DNA of 63,217 bases, from assembly GCF_019749955.1 (NCBI RefSeq), contig NZ_JAIEPC010000002.1, forward strand, positions 1 to 63,217, given 5' to 3'. Source of the DNA: Sphingomonas sp. (GTDB lineage Bacteria > Pseudomonadota > Alphaproteobacteria > Sphingomonadales > Sphingomonadaceae). The notes beneath the pieces were generated by a model. It saw nothing but the letters and a program-made list of their open reading frames with translations, made no database searches and was not told the DNA's origin. Shown here in pieces: positions 44,709-55,900 of this stretch (positions are counted from its first letter, which is position 1; every line of letters begins with the position of its first letter). A program made the translations under genes and the position numbers.

Positions 44709-46046
44709 ATGAAAGTCGAAGCGATTGAGCCAGCCGGGGGGCACGGCCATCAGCGTTGGTGGCAGCATCTCTATGTCCAGGTGCTGGGGGCGATCACGCT
44801 AGGTGCAGCGCTCGGGCATTTCTATCCCGATATCGGCGTCGCGCTGAAGCCGCTCGGCGACGGCTTCATCAGACTGGTCAAAATGGTGATCGCGCCGGTG
44901 ATCTTCCTGTCGGTGGTCAGCGGCATTGCCGGCATGCGCGACATGGGCGGGGTGGGCCGCGTTGCCGCCAAAGCCTTTGCCTATTTCCTGACGGTGTCGA
45001 CCGGTGCGCTGGTGCTGGGGTTGGTCGTCGCCAATGTCGTCCGCCCCGGCGTCGGCCTCAACATCGATCCGGCCACGCTCGATCCGACCGCCGTCGCCGA
45101 TTACGTCCACAAGGCGCATGATACGAGCATCGTCGGCTTCCTGACCGACATCATTCCGACGACATTGGTGTCCGCGCTGACCGACGGATCGATCCTGCAA
45201 ACCTTGTTCGTCGCGATCCTGTTCGGCGTTGCGCTGTCGCTGGTCGGTAAACCCGCCGCCCCGGTGCTCGATCTGATCGAGCGGTTGGCAATCGTCGTGT
45301 TCCGACTGGTCGCGATGCTGATGCGGCTGGCGCCGATCGGCGCTTTCGGGGCGATTGCCTTTACGATCGGTAAGTTCGGGCTGGGGACGCTCGTTAATCT
45401 CGGCGCGCTGGTGGCGACCTTTTACGTCACATCGCTCCTGTTCGTGCTGGTCATTCTGGGCGCGATCGCGCGGGCGCATGGTTTTTCGGTGGTGCGGCTG
45501 ATCGTCTATCTGCGCGCTGAACTACTGCTGGTGCTCGGCACCTCGTCGTCCGAAGCCGCGCTGCCCAGCCTGATCGCCAAGCTTGAGGCGGCGGGGTGTG
45601 AACGCAGTGTCGTCGGGCTGGTGGTGCCGACCGGCTATTCGTTCAATCTCGACGGCACCAACATCTACATGACCTTGGCGGCGCTGTTCATCGCGCAGGC
45701 CACCAATGTGGATCTGACCCTCGGCCAGCAGGTTGCGCTGCTCGGCGTCGCGATGCTGAGTTCGAAGGGGGCGGCAGGCGTCACGGGCGCGGGCTTCATT
45801 ACACTGGCAGCGACGCTGTCGATCGTGCCCACCGTACCGGTCGCGGGGATGGCGCTGATCCTCGGCATCGATCGCTTCATGTCCGAATGCCGCAGCCTGA
45901 CCAATTTCATGGGCAATGCCGTCGCGACGATCGTGGTGGCGCGCTGGGAAGGCGCGCTCAATCGCGACCTGCTGGCCGCGACGCTCGCGGGCGACGTGCC
46001 GACGGGCGACTTGATACCGGCCACCAGCGAAGCCGGCGCAGACTGA
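44709..46046 (+). CDS. dctA: DctA, C4-dicarboxylate/H+ symporter
   Basis: 445 residues from the ATG at 44709 with AAAGGGG upstream. It belongs to the dicarboxylate/amino acid:cation symporter family (DAACS) with DctA signatures: [60 protein letters not shown] (serine-rich hairpin), [20 protein letters not shown] and [20 protein letters not shown]. It imports succinate, fumarate and malate with protons. Only 20 bp separate its stop from the TonB receptor gene, so the three genes to 50039 may be one transcript under DctBD. Confidence 0.96.
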   Translation: MKVEAIEPAGGHGHQRWWQHLYVQVLGAITLGAALGHFYPDIGVALKPLGDGFIRLVKMVIAPVIFLSVVSGIAGMRDMGGVGRVAAKAFAYFLTVSTGALVLGLVVANVVRPGVGLNIDPATLDPTAVADYVHKAHDTSIVGFLTDIIPTTLVSALTDGSILQTLFVAILFGVALSLVGKPAAPVLDLIERLAIVVFRLVAMLMRLAPIGAFGAIAFTIGKFGLGTLVNLGALVATFYVTSLLFVLVILGAIARAHGFSVVRLIVYLRAELLLVLGTSSSEAALPSLIAKLEAAGCERSVVGLVVPTGYSFNLDGTNIYMTLAALFIAQATNVDLTLGQQVALLGVAMLSSKGAAGVTGAGFITLAATLSIVPTVPVAGMALILGIDRFMSECRSLTNFMGNAVATIVVARWEGALNRDLLAATLAGDVPTGDLIPATSEAGAD

Positions 46047-46065
46047 CAGAAAAACGGGGAGAGGG

Positions 46066-49000
46066 ATGATGAGAGTAGAACTGACGATCGCGATGCTGCT
46101 GGCGGGGACGGCACTGGCCGCGCCTGCCTATGCCCAGACCGCGCCGCAACCGCCCGCGCCGCCCGCCGAGGAAGCCGCGCCCGAGGTCGTCGTTGTCGGC
46201 TCGCAGATCCGCGGCAAGGTGACGCAGGCGCTGCCGGTGACGGTGATCGACGCGAAGCAGATCGATGCCTCCGGCGCGCTGTCGGGCGACGAATTGTTTC
46301 GCTCGATCCCGCAGATCGGCGACGTGACGTTCAACCCGTCGAACAACCCGCAGACGAGCAATGCCGCGCGCGGCGACGTCAATTCGATCAACCTGCGGAA
46401 TTTGGGGGTCGGCAATACGCTGGTGCTGTTGAACGGTCGGCGGCTGGTGACGCACCCAACGAGCCAGGCGGGCGAAGGCAATGTGCCGGTGCTGGGGTAC
46501 AACTCCAACTCGCTGCCCGTTGCCAATATCCAGCGGCTGGAAATCCTGCGCGACGGTGCTGCCGCCATTTACGGCGCTGATGCCGTGGCGGGTGTGGTCA
46601 ACACCGTGCTCAAGGAAAATTACGACGGCCTGTCGATCGACGGTCGGCTCGGCGGGGCGCTCGGCACGCGGCGCCGTGAGTATCAATTCACCGGCGTGTT
46701 CGGCAAGAAATTCGCGGGCGGCAAAGGCAATGTCACGCTGTTTGCGGATTTCACGCAGCGCGACGCGCAGCTTGCCGAAGACCAGCCCTATACCGCGACC
46801 AATGATCTGCGGCCGTTCTTTGCCAATGATCCGGCCTTTGCGGGCAATACCGCCGCCGACGGCCGCGCGACGCAATCGCCCTGGGCCAATCTGACCGTGG
46901 TTGGCGGTCCCGGCACGATCCGCCGGGGAACGACGGCGCTGACCTCTTCGGCGGGCGTATTCCATACCCAGTCCGCTCTCAGCCCGGGCTGTCTGGTGAC
47001 GATTTCGGTGAACACCTGTTTCGGTTCCGGCACGCGCGCGACCAACACGACGCTGCGCAGCGAGCGCTTCGATAATGCCGCCAACACCACGGTGACGCCG
47101 GGGATCGAGCGGTTCAACAGCTTCCTGACCGCGCATTATGAGATCAGCGACCGCGTCACGATCTACACCGAAATCGGCTATTACCGCGCGTCGAGCAAGG
47201 CCGTGCAGCCGCCGACGATCAACCTGAACGCCATCGTTATTCCGGCGAGCAATTACTATAATCCTTTCGGCCCGGTCACCTTTGCCAATGGCACCGCCAA
47301 TCCGAACCGCATCGCCGGGCTGACCAATGTCCCCGTTGCCGGGCTGCCGGTCTCGCTCAGCACCTATCGCTATGTCGATACCGGGCCGCAATATGTCGAC
47401 GTCACCAACTTCCAGTCGCGCTTCCTGGGCGGGCTGCGCGGCAAGATCGGCAGTTTCGATTTCGACACCGCGTTGCTCTATTCCGAAGCTCAGGCGCTCG
47501 ACCGCTCGGATGCGATCAACTCGACCCGGCTCCAGCAGAGCCTCGCACTGTCGACGCCCGACGCGTATAATCCGTTCAGCGGCGGGTGCAGCGACACCCC
47601 ATCGATCGGCGATTGCACGCCATCGTCTCAGGCATCCATCAACAGCATCCTGTTCAAGCTTGAGCGGCGATCGAAGACCACGCTCGCGCTCGGCGATTTC
47701 AAAATGTCGCGGCCCGATCTGCTCAAACTGCCGGGCGGTGATCTCGGCATCGCCTTTGGTATCGAAGGGCGGCGCGAGACCCAGCAGGACATCCGTGACG
47801 ACAATCTGAACGGCACCATCCCGTTCGTCGACGCGGTGACGGGGGCGGTGTCGATCAGCAACGTCGCCGCCGTCAGCCCGACGCCGAGCACGAGCGGCAG
47901 CCGCAACGTCTTTTCGGCCTCGGGCGAAATCGCGGTGCCGGTGGTGTCGCCCGACATGAACATCCCGCTGGTGCGCAGGATCGAAGTCCAGCTTGCGGGA
48001 CGGTTCGAGAATTATAGCGATTTCGGGTCGATTTTCCGGCCCAAGGTGGCGGGGGCGTGGGACTTGTTCGACGGCTTGCGCATTCGCGGTTCCTATTCGA
48101 CCGGGTTCCGTGCGCCCAATCTCGAACAGACGCGGACGGTGCAATATTCGCGACTTGGCTCCAACACCGACTATTATCGCTGCGAAGCCGATTTGCGCGC
48201 GCGGCGCATCACCAATTTTACCCTGTGCAATCGCGGCATCAGCTATTCGATCTTCGTGTCGGGCAACCCCAATCTGCAGCCCGAAACCAGCACCAACTGG
48301 ACCGTCGGGACCGTCATCGAACCCAAATTCATCCCCAGCCGGTTCGGCAAGCTGACGCTGACCGCTGATTTCTGGTCGATCAATCAGGTGGGCATCGTCG
48401 GCCAGTTCGGTCCGCAAAACGCACTGGTGCTCGATTATCTGCTGCGCCAACAAGGATCGAGTAACCCCAACGTCATCCGCGCCGCCGTGACGACCGACGA
48501 TACGCCGGTCTTCACCGGCACCGGGCTGGCGCCGGCTGGCGCCGTGACCCAGATCCGCGATCAGTTCGTCAACCTGCTGCCGCAGACGGTGCAGGGCGTC
48601 GATCTGGCGCTGCTCTACCAGCTCCATGACACGCCAATTGGTGATTTCGACATCGACTTCAACATCGCCCGGCTGGCCAAATTCTCGCGCGAAGTGCCGC
48701 CGGGCGTGCAGGTGCTGTTCGACGCGCGCGCGGCGGGGGCGATCAATGTCGCGACGCCGCTCACCGATTCGAGCAACCTGATCAAGACGCGCAGCCGCCC
48801 CGAATGGCGCACCGCCACCACGATCACCTGGTCGCTCAAGCGGTTCCAGATGGGCGCCCAGCTCAACACCACCAGCGAAGTCAACGACATCAGCTTCCTC
48901 GATACGACGGGCACGCCCTATGAAGTTGCGGGTCAGGCGACGTTCAATCTCTATGCGCAATATCGCTTCAAGGGTGGCGTGCTCAATGGCACGCGCGTTC

Positions 49001-49119
49001 GGATCGGTGCGCGCAACCTGTTCGACACTCCGCCGCCGCTCTCGAGCGACGGCTTTCTGGGGGCGCTCTACAATCCCTATGGTCGCTATCTCTATGTGAC
49101 CATCGGCAAGCGGTTCTGA
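46066..49119 (+). CDS. TonB-dependent outer membrane receptor
   Basis: 1017 residues (a second ATG lies one codon later). A signal peptide ends near PAYAQ. The plug domain begins with EVVVVGSQIRGKVTQALPVT and contains NTLVLLNGRRLVTHPTSQAG and RDGAAAIYGADAVAGVVNTV. The long 22-strand barrel includes SYSTGFRAPNLEQTRTVQYS and RIGARNLFDTPPPLSSDGFL and ends in GRYLYVTIGKRF with the terminal Phe used by the BAM machinery. TonB energy drives uptake of a ligand across the outer membrane. Located between dctA and an SGNH hydrolase gene, so the ligand may be a carboxylate-containing compound or an ester; that is inference. Confidence 0.93.
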   Translation: MMRVELTIAMLLAGTALAAPAYAQTAPQPPAPPAEEAAPEVVVVGSQIRGKVTQALPVTVIDAKQIDASGALSGDELFRSIPQIGDVTFNPSNNPQTSNAARGDVNSINLRNLGVGNTLVLLNGRRLVTHPTSQAGEGNVPVLGYNSNSLPVANIQRLEILRDGAAAIYGADAVAGVVNTVLKENYDGLSIDGRLGGALGTRRREYQFTGVFGKKFAGGKGNVTLFADFTQRDAQLAEDQPYTATNDLRPFFANDPAFAGNTAADGRATQSPWANLTVVGGPGTIRRGTTALTSSAGVFHTQSALSPGCLVTISVNTCFGSGTRATNTTLRSERFDNAANTTVTPGIERFNSFLTAHYEISDRVTIYTEIGYYRASSKAVQPPTINLNAIVIPASNYYNPFGPVTFANGTANPNRIAGLTNVPVAGLPVSLSTYRYVDTGPQYVDVTNFQSRFLGGLRGKIGSFDFDTALLYSEAQALDRSDAINSTRLQQSLALSTPDAYNPFSGGCSDTPSIGDCTPSSQASINSILFKLERRSKTTLALGDFKMSRPDLLKLPGGDLGIAFGIEGRRETQQDIRDDNLNGTIPFVDAVTGAVSISNVAAVSPTPSTSGSRNVFSASGEIAVPVVSPDMNIPLVRRIEVQLAGRFENYSDFGSIFRPKVAGAWDLFDGLRIRGSYSTGFRAPNLEQTRTVQYSRLGSNTDYYRCEADLRARRITNFTLCNRGISYSIFVSGNPNLQPETSTNWTVGTVIEPKFIPSRFGKLTLTADFWSINQVGIVGQFGPQNALVLDYLLRQQGSSNPNVIRAAVTTDDTPVFTGTGLAPAGAVTQIRDQFVNLLPQTVQGVDLALLYQLHDTPIGDFDIDFNIARLAKFSREVPPGVQVLFDARAAGAINVATPLTDSSNLIKTRSRPEWRTATTITWSLKRFQMGAQLNTTSEVNDISFLDTTGTPYEVAGQATFNLYAQYRFKGGVLNGTRVRIGARNLFDTPPPLSSDGFLGALYNPYGRYLYVTIGKRF

Positions 49120-49130
49120 CGGAGGCGGCA

Positions 49131-50039
49131 ATGACGGGGCGGCGGTTATTGATACTGATGGCAGCGGCGCTGTCGGCGTGGCCGGCGGCGGCGCAGCAGA
49201 CGGCTGCCCCGTCGCCGGTTGCAACGCGCGCGGCGCCGCGAACGATGCTGTTCGTCGGCAACAGCTTTACCTATGCCGCTTATTCGCCGGTTCGCCGCTA
49301 TCGCGCCGAGACAGTGACTGATCTCAACCAGAGCGGCATCGGCGGCGTGCCTGCGCTGTTCAAGCGGTTCACCGAGCAGGCTGGACTCAACTATGCCGTC
49401 AGTCTGGAAACCAGCGGCGGCAAAGGGCTGGAGTGGCATTATGACAATCGCCGCGCGCTGATCGATCGCGCGTGGGACGTTGTAATCTTGCAGGGCCACA
49501 GCTTGCTCGACCGCGATCGGCCGGGCGATCCGGCGCTGCATATTCGCTATGCCGGACTGCTTGCGGCGATGCTTGCCGCGCGCAATCCCGCGGTCGATAT
49601 CGAACTCAGCGCGACCTGGGCGCGTGCCGATATGGTCTATCAGCCGGGCAGCCCTTGGTCGGGCCAGCCGCTCGAGAAGATGGCCGGTGACCTGCGGCGT
49701 GCCGCCGATCAGGCGCGCGCTGCCGCGCCACAAATTCGCGGCATCATCCCGATCGGCGAATGCTGGAACCGTGCGATTGCGGCGCGGGTGGCCGATCCCA
49801 ATCCCTATGACGGCATTGCCTTCAACCAGGTCGATCTGTGGACGTTCGACCATTATCACGGCAGCGCTTATGGCTATTATCTCGAAGCGCTGCTGATTTT
49901 TGGGCGCGTGACCGGCATCGACCCGCGTCAATTGGGCGCAAAGGAACTCGCCGCCGAGGATCTCGGCTTCGCGCCGACGGTGACCGAGGCGTTGCAGCGG
50001 ATTGCGGCGGAGCAGCTCGCGAGCGAGCCCGCGCGGTAA
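49131..50039 (+). CDS. exported SGNH/GDSL-type hydrolase (DUF4886-like)
   Basis: 302 residues with a signal peptide (MTGRRLLILMAAALSAWPAA, cleavage near AAAQQ). Block I is TMLFVGNSFTYAAYSPVRRY with the probable nucleophile Ser in GNSFT; block V is DLWTFDHYHGSAYGYYLEAL with the probable Asp and His. Such proteins deacylate carbohydrates or esters in the periplasm. The start is 12 bp after the TonB receptor stop, so both are coexpressed. The substrate is unknown. Confidence 0.8.
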   Translation: MTGRRLLILMAAALSAWPAAAQQTAAPSPVATRAAPRTMLFVGNSFTYAAYSPVRRYRAETVTDLNQSGIGGVPALFKRFTEQAGLNYAVSLETSGGKGLEWHYDNRRALIDRAWDVVILQGHSLLDRDRPGDPALHIRYAGLLAAMLAARNPAVDIELSATWARADMVYQPGSPWSGQPLEKMAGDLRRAADQARAAAPQIRGIIPIGECWNRAIAARVADPNPYDGIAFNQVDLWTFDHYHGSAYGYYLEALLIFGRVTGIDPRQLGAKELAAEDLGFAPTVTEALQRIAAEQLASEPAR

Positions 50040-50065
50040 CGGGGCGCCCACCCGGGGGCACCGCA

Positions 50066-51256
50066 TCAGTTGACGCGCGCGCGAAACCGGATCGTGAAGC
50101 TGCTGTTCGCGGCGAACGAACCAATCGGATTCAGCCGGATCGCGCGCACATTGGCATCATAGGTCGTGGTTGCCTGATAGGCGTAACTCGCGCCGCCATC
50201 GTTCGAATAGCCGATTCCACTGGTCGGCAGCGTCAGCCCGCTCGATCCCGGCGTAAATTCGAACGCGCCGATCGCGGGGCCGGCGTCGTCGACATCGCCA
50301 CCATAGAAAGTCACGTTCGACGGCAGCACGTCGGTCAGAACGACGGCCGAGGCATCGACCGGACTGCCGCCGGTGTTCGCGACCGCAAAAGTGTAGATGA
50401 CGTCGGCGCCGGGAATCGCGAAGCGATTGGTACCGCTGGTCTGATAGGGGGTTGAGGTCTTGGTGACGGTGATGCGCGGCAACGGGCAATAGCTGACGCC
50501 GCCGATGCCGATCGCCTGCTGGCCAGTCGCCGTTTCGCCTGTGGTGAGGGGATAATTGCCATAGCGCAGCGTGACGCTGGTCACGGGAACGGCGAAAGTG
50601 ACGTCGACATTGCCTTCATCCGAATTATTGCCCGATGCGGCAGTGCCTGCGGCTTGCGAGACGGTGAGCGAGATTGGTGTCGACAAGGTGCCGAAAGCGA
50701 CGGTCGATCCGGTCGCGGTCCGAGCCGCGCCAGCGCCGTTGCCATTGCCGGGCGGCGACGACATCGCGACCGTCCCGGCGGAGCCCGTCACCTGAATCCA
50801 TTCGCGAAACTGGTTGGCGCCGAAGTCGACGTCATAAAGCGTGAACGATACGTCGCGCACCGGCTCGGCGAAGGTATAGGTGAGCGTCACCACCCGCGTC
50901 GTGCCAGCGATGCTGGCGGTGCGGCCGCTGAAGACGCCGCCCAAAGTCAGCGACTGCGCGCCGTTCGCGCCCGTCACCAGCGTGCCGATCGCGGGCAGAG
51001 TCACCCCGCCAGCGACGGTCGACGCCAGGCCATTTTGGGTGAGTGCCATTGTCATCGTCTGGGTCGCGCCATTGCCGTTACGCGCGGTGTAGCTGTAGCT
51101 CGTGCCATAGGTCAGCGTCGCCGCGCTTTGGTTGGCGAAGCTGAAGACATAGCGGTTGGCGGCGTCGCAATCAGCGCGCGCAGCACTTGCGCCCGACAGG
51201 AGCAATATCAAGGCGATGAGTCGACCAATCATCTGGCTAACGCGACCATTTTTCAT
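50066..51256 (-). CDS. exported DUF11-domain protein, last gene of the surface-protein run
   Basis: 396 residues from an ATG at 51256 preceded by TCGGGAGCGG. The signal peptide is MKNGRVSQMIGRLIALILLL to about ASAARAD. Residues about 30-240 are a beta-rich domain (VVTLTYTFAEPVRDVSFTLY, DVDFGANQFREWIQVTG) resembling adhesin or GEVED-like folds. After RITVTKTSTPYQTSG comes a DUF11 domain (IPGADVIYTFAVANTGGSPV, DASAVVLTDVLPSNVTFYGG) that closes with FTIRFRARVN at the very C-terminus. It is likely periplasmic or surface-exposed. The longer frame upstream is not needed. Confidence 0.75.
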   Translation of the reverse strand: MKNGRVSQMIGRLIALILLLSGASAARADCDAANRYVFSFANQSAATLTYGTSYSYTARNGNGATQTMTMALTQNGLASTVAGGVTLPAIGTLVTGANGAQSLTLGGVFSGRTASIAGTTRVVTLTYTFAEPVRDVSFTLYDVDFGANQFREWIQVTGSAGTVAMSSPPGNGNGAGAARTATGSTVAFGTLSTPISLTVSQAAGTAASGNNSDEGNVDVTFAVPVTSVTLRYGNYPLTTGETATGQQAIGIGGVSYCPLPRITVTKTSTPYQTSGTNRFAIPGADVIYTFAVANTGGSPVDASAVVLTDVLPSNVTFYGGDVDDAGPAIGAFEFTPGSSGLTLPTSGIGYSNDGGASYAYQATTTYDANVRAIRLNPIGSFAANSSFTIRFRARVN

Positions 51257-51278
51257 CCGCTCCCGAAAAAAACATTCG

Positions 51279-52928
51279 TCAATTAATAATGGCATCGAAG
51301 TAGATCGTGGACGACGCACCGCTATTGATCGTGTTCAGCGTGGCAGTTACTGCACCCGCAGCATAGCTACCGCCAAGCGCGCCCGACGCGCCCGTCCCGG
51401 TCGCGTTGGTCGGGTGCCCCGAATAGCTGACAGCGCCAGTGTTGCAGACGGCGCCGCCCGTCACGGTGCCATTCACAAAGATACTGTTAGGGACAAAGGT
51501 CACTCGGGTGGGCAAGGGATCGTTGATGGTCGGCGCGGCCAACGCCGGGGTGCTGGGACTGTTGCTGACCACGATGCAATATCGGATTTGGGCGCCAGGA
51601 ATGGCCTTGGGATTGGTTGTGCCATTGGTCGGATCCCATACGACGGTGCTGGTCTTCGTGATGGTCGGCGCAATCGCATTGGTGAAGGTGCATGTCACCG
51701 CGACGCCTGATGATATGGCGGCGGCGTTGAGCGACACGCTTCGGGTGGCAAGAGTGACGGTGGCGGTGCCGCCGCTGCCCAGACCTGTGCAGACGATGTT
51801 CGACAGGATATAGCCCGTCGCAGCCGCTTCGGTCAGGGTAACTGATGCCGCTGCACTGTTCAGCAACTGCGGCGATCCAGCGATAGTGCTCCCTGCGACC
51901 GTGGTGGTCAGCGCCTGATTGGCAAAGCCATTGGTCCCGGTGAAGCTGAACGTTCCGGTTCCCCCTGTGCTCGTCTTGGCGACAATGACCGACGGCAGCA
52001 GGGTGATGATGATCGCGCCGTCACTGCCGACGGTGCCGGTGGTCGATCCGGTCACCGTCGTCACGCCAGCGGCTCCCGCAGCGCCGGTGCCGCTCGTCGT
52101 TGCCGACAGGATCGCTGCAAGCGTGTTGTAGCACGACCCGCCGCCACCGCCGCCGCGTGCAGTCCCGCCGCCCGTCGCGGCGGTTGTCCCCGTCGAGCTG
52201 CCGTCATCGGCCGAACCGGCGCCGCTACCGCCGCCTGGATAGCCGCCGCCGCCGCCGCCCGCCGCGCCGCCGTCAGTGTTGATCACGATTCCCGCCGCCC
52301 CTCTGCCGGTCGCGCTGCACGCCGAAGTCTGCACCAATGTGGCGCTTGCTGCCAGGCCGTTCTCCCCTCTATGGTTCCAACCGCCGCCCGATCCGCCACC
52401 ACCGCCGCCCGCTTGTGCGACGATCGTGCCTGCAAGCGCGACCGATGTGCCTCCACCGCCCGCGCCACCGCCGCCGCTGTACCCACCGCTTGCACAATTG
52501 GCGTTGGCGCCGCTGCCGCCGCCGCCAAAGCCCGACGCCGTCCCCGCGCCCGAGCAGGCGACCGATCCGCTGAAATCGGGGCCGCCGGTAAAGCCTGATC
52601 GACCGCCACCGCCGACGACGCCGGACAAGACCTGTCCTGGCGTAACCCGCAGCGTGACGATGACCGCCGACCCCGCGCCGCCCGCGCCACCCGCGCCATT
52701 CAGGTCGGCGCCGCCGCCCCCCCCGCCGGCGCCAGACGCCCGCACCGACACGAAATAGACGCCCGCCGGGACGGTATAGGTCCAGTTGCCCGCCGTCGCG
52801 ATTGTCGTCGATGGCGATTGCTGGGCCCGGGCAGGACCGGGCACAAGAAGGCAACAGGCCGAAAGGAGTCCAGCCAGAGCTTGACCAAGCTTCCCGCGAA
52901 GCATGGACGGCGAGAGCAAGCAACGCAT
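51279..52928 (-). CDS. exported glycine-rich DUF11-domain protein
   Basis: 549 residues from an ATG whose A is shared with the stop of the upstream gene (TGATG). A signal peptide (LGQALAGLLSACCLLVPGPA, then RAQQ) is followed by WTYTVPAGVYFVSVRASGAG and a glycine-rich stretch of about 200 residues, the pattern of bacterial Gly-rich export proteins. A DUF11 domain follows (TKTSTVVWDPTNGTTNPKAI, then PGAQIRYCIVVSNSPSTPAL and NDPLPTRVTFVPNSIFVNG), ending FDAIIN. The DUF11 part is clearly related to that of the gene at 58098-59156. A fibrous surface or matrix protein is likely. Confidence 0.78.
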   Translation of the reverse strand: MRCLLSPSMLRGKLGQALAGLLSACCLLVPGPARAQQSPSTTIATAGNWTYTVPAGVYFVSVRASGAGGGGGGADLNGAGGAGGAGSAVIVTLRVTPGQVLSGVVGGGGRSGFTGGPDFSGSVACSGAGTASGFGGGGSGANANCASGGYSGGGGAGGGGTSVALAGTIVAQAGGGGGGSGGGWNHRGENGLAASATLVQTSACSATGRGAAGIVINTDGGAAGGGGGGYPGGGSGAGSADDGSSTGTTAATGGGTARGGGGGGSCYNTLAAILSATTSGTGAAGAAGVTTVTGSTTGTVGSDGAIIITLLPSVIVAKTSTGGTGTFSFTGTNGFANQALTTTVAGSTIAGSPQLLNSAAASVTLTEAAATGYILSNIVCTGLGSGGTATVTLATRSVSLNAAAISSGVAVTCTFTNAIAPTITKTSTVVWDPTNGTTNPKAIPGAQIRYCIVVSNSPSTPALAAPTINDPLPTRVTFVPNSIFVNGTVTGGAVCNTGAVSYSGHPTNATGTGASGALGGSYAAGAVTATLNTINSGASSTIYFDAIIN

Positions 52929-55900
52929 CACTTCTGCAATCCAAGATCGCTCAACAGGCCGTTGTCAAATTTCAGGCGGAACGAGGCATAAACGCCTTGG
53001 CGGGTGCTGCGCGCGGCGGCGAAATCGCGATCATCGAACCCGGCAATGTTATAGCCAACGACGAGCCAGCCATTTTTGAACGGGCGCACGCCAATCGACG
53101 GCCCGACCGCGTAGCTGACTGCCGCGCCGCCAGTCGACAGCCGCCCGGTCGCGGTCACGCCCAGATCGACATGATCGCTGATATCGAAGCGCGTTTCGAG
53201 CGCGATAATGTTGCTCCAGCCGCTGACATCGGCGTCGCCGAAACGGGTTTCGACATAGCGGCTGCCCCAGAACAGCGACACTTCGGTGCGGTCGAGCCAG
53301 GCATCGCCCTTGTGCTCCTTGGCGGTGTAGTTAAGCGACAGGCTGTTGATGATCCGGCGCGAGGCAACATCACCCGACACGCCGAGCGGTGCGCCGCCGA
53401 TCGGGCCGGGCTGGCCCGCGACCGCGCCGCGCACCAGATCGCTGCGCGCTTCGAGCTTGTCGAACCAGCTGAACCGCGATGTCGATGGGCGATGCGCCCA
53501 GGAAAGGGCGAGATTGGCGGTCGCGGTCACCTGACCCGCGCGGTCCTGCGCATGCGCGACCGTCAGCAGCGCGCCGAGCGCTTTGCCTTCGCCGATCCGC
53601 CGCAGCGCCGACGCGGTAACCGCATAGCGATCGGTGAGCGAGCCGGTGCGATATTCGGCGCGGCCCGCCGCGCTCCAGCGGTCGCCGCGATAGGTGGCAC
53701 CGGCGGTGATCGCGACAAAATCTTCGGTGATGCCGCCATCGCTGGTCAGCTGGCCGCCCGAGGCCACCGGCTGTGCGGGATTGATGACCGACGCCGGATC
53801 GATGCCCGACAGCGTGCGATTGCCGTCGACTGAAAAATCGACCGACCAGCGGCTGCTGAGCTGCACCGTTTGCGCCAAACCATAAGCGGCAAAGGCACGC
53901 GGGCCATATTCGCCGCCGTCCTGTTGGCCGATCGCGCTGGTCAGGCGCGCGCCTGACCAGGGTTGGACATCAAAGCCGATGCGTAGCGTATCGGCCTTCA
54001 CCTTGTCACCGCGCGCGCGTTCGTAGCTTGCAGCGAGACGTACCGATTTGGTGAGAGTGAAACGCGCGCCGAGTTTCTGTCGGGCGGGGAAATCGACGCT
54101 TTCGGCCTTGCCCGCAAGCGCGAATTCGGTTTGCGCGTCGAGCTCAAGCCGATTGTCGAACAGCCGCCGCGTCGCGCCGAGTTGGGCGATGGCCGACTGC
54201 GCGGTGGCGCCGTCGATGCGGTGGTCCTGCGCGAACGTGAGCCCTGCGCGCACATCGGCGAGCGGGGTGCGATATTCGATCAGCCCGCGCGCTGCGATCC
54301 GGCTCGCGGTCGAGCCGAGCGATTGCTCGTGCCACGCCGCGCCCGAAATCGTCAGCGGTTCGCTCAACCGGGCGCTGCCTTCCAAGCCGATCGTCCGGCG
54401 CGCCTGTGTGGTGCGTGCGGTCTGGCCGATCCCGAAGCCCGCGCTTTCCTGGCGGACATAAGCGAGCATATCGATCTTCTCGCTGTGGCGCTCGGCCTCA
54501 ACCAAATAGGCGATTGCGGTGCCACTGCCGCGTCCGGCTTCGGCCACGCTGGCGGCGGCTTCGGCACGGATTTCGGTGTTGGCATCAGGGCGGAAGCGCA
54601 GGTCGGCACCGCCCAAGCTGGTCGCGCCCAGTTCATCGGCATCGCGCAGGCCCGTTGCGCCGATCCGCAGCTTGCCGTCCGCGAGGGTCACCGTCGCGCG
54701 GCCGCCGGCATTGATCGAGCGCTTACCGACGCCATTCACTTCATAATCGGCGACGATGATTTGCGGGTCGAGCGCCGAGGTGCGCGACAGGATCGGCTCG
54801 CGAAACCGCAGCGTGCCCGCGCCATAATCAATGTCATAGTCGATGTGGCGCGCGAGCACCCGGCGATCGACCAACCGGTCGCCGCGCAGCCGATCGCGCA
54901 CTTCGATTGCGATCGTCTCGCTGTTCGCCAGCAGATCGCGCGCGCCGAGCTGATAGGGACCCGACAGGCCCGTGCCCTGCAGCTCGTCGCGGCGGTGGCG
55001 GCTCGGCGCATCGGCGGCAAAGCCGGTCACCCCGACGCGGTTCGAGCGATATTCGGCCTTCACGCCGTTGAACGATCGGACATAGCGCGCGAGCACGGGT
55101 TCATCGATGCCGGTGTCGTAATCGCCGAACAGCGCGTAAAATTGCGGGCGTTCGAGCTTGAGATAGAGTTTGCGCACCGATGCCGCGCCAAAGCGGCGTT
55201 CGCTTTGGTCGGCATAGACGGTGTAATAGGTGTCGGGGTCGATCGTCCCGCCGAAGCGCGTCTCGCTCTCGCGCTTCTTGCTGTCATAGGCGAGCGTCAT
55301 CAGCCATTTGCCGCGCACCCGCCCGCGCGCAAACAGCGCAATGCGCCCATCGGCGCTCACGGAGTCGGTGCTGGTGGTGGCGGGCTCGATCCCCTGCTTG
55401 AGCCGGTTATAGCCGAGCGTGCCCTCGGCGATCCCGACCAGGGTCCAGGGCCGGTTGCCCGGATCGAGCCACAAGTCGATCCGCCGCAGCCTTGTGGTCT
55501 TGCCATCGGGGAAGGGCAGGATCAGCCCCAGCGCGCCGCTGACCGTGGTCGGTTCGAGCACGATCCGCGCGATGCCGTCGTCGCCTTCGACCCGCCAGGT
55601 CGCGCGTGGGCGTTCGAGTCCGGCGAGCTGGCGCGCCTGCTCGGCACCGGCCTCGACGGCGGGCGCATAGGGCGCGGGGAGCTGGATGTCGCCGGTCAGG
55701 CCGTGGTGGACCGGGCGACCGTTGCGATCGGTGATGCGCAAAGTGATCACCGGTATGGTTATACCGTCGGCAACCAGCACTGATTGCTCGCGGAGCAGCG
55801 TTGCGCCCGCCGCCTGCGCGACAAAGGCAACGCGGCGCTCAAGCTTCTTGGCGAGGCTGCCGTCGGCATTACGAACCTCTGCGGTAAAATTCGTTCCGGT

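Noticed and set aside
45958..49224. Minus-strand frame of 1088 residues opposite the TonB receptor
   Set aside because: Shadow of the receptor gene; Arg/Asp/His-rich with no domain, no ribosome site, and it runs through the flanking gene ends.
52136..52760. Proline-rich plus-strand frame inside the glycine-rich gene
   Set aside because: Antisense of the Gly-rich repeats (GGC/GGN read as GCC/CCN); a composition artefact.
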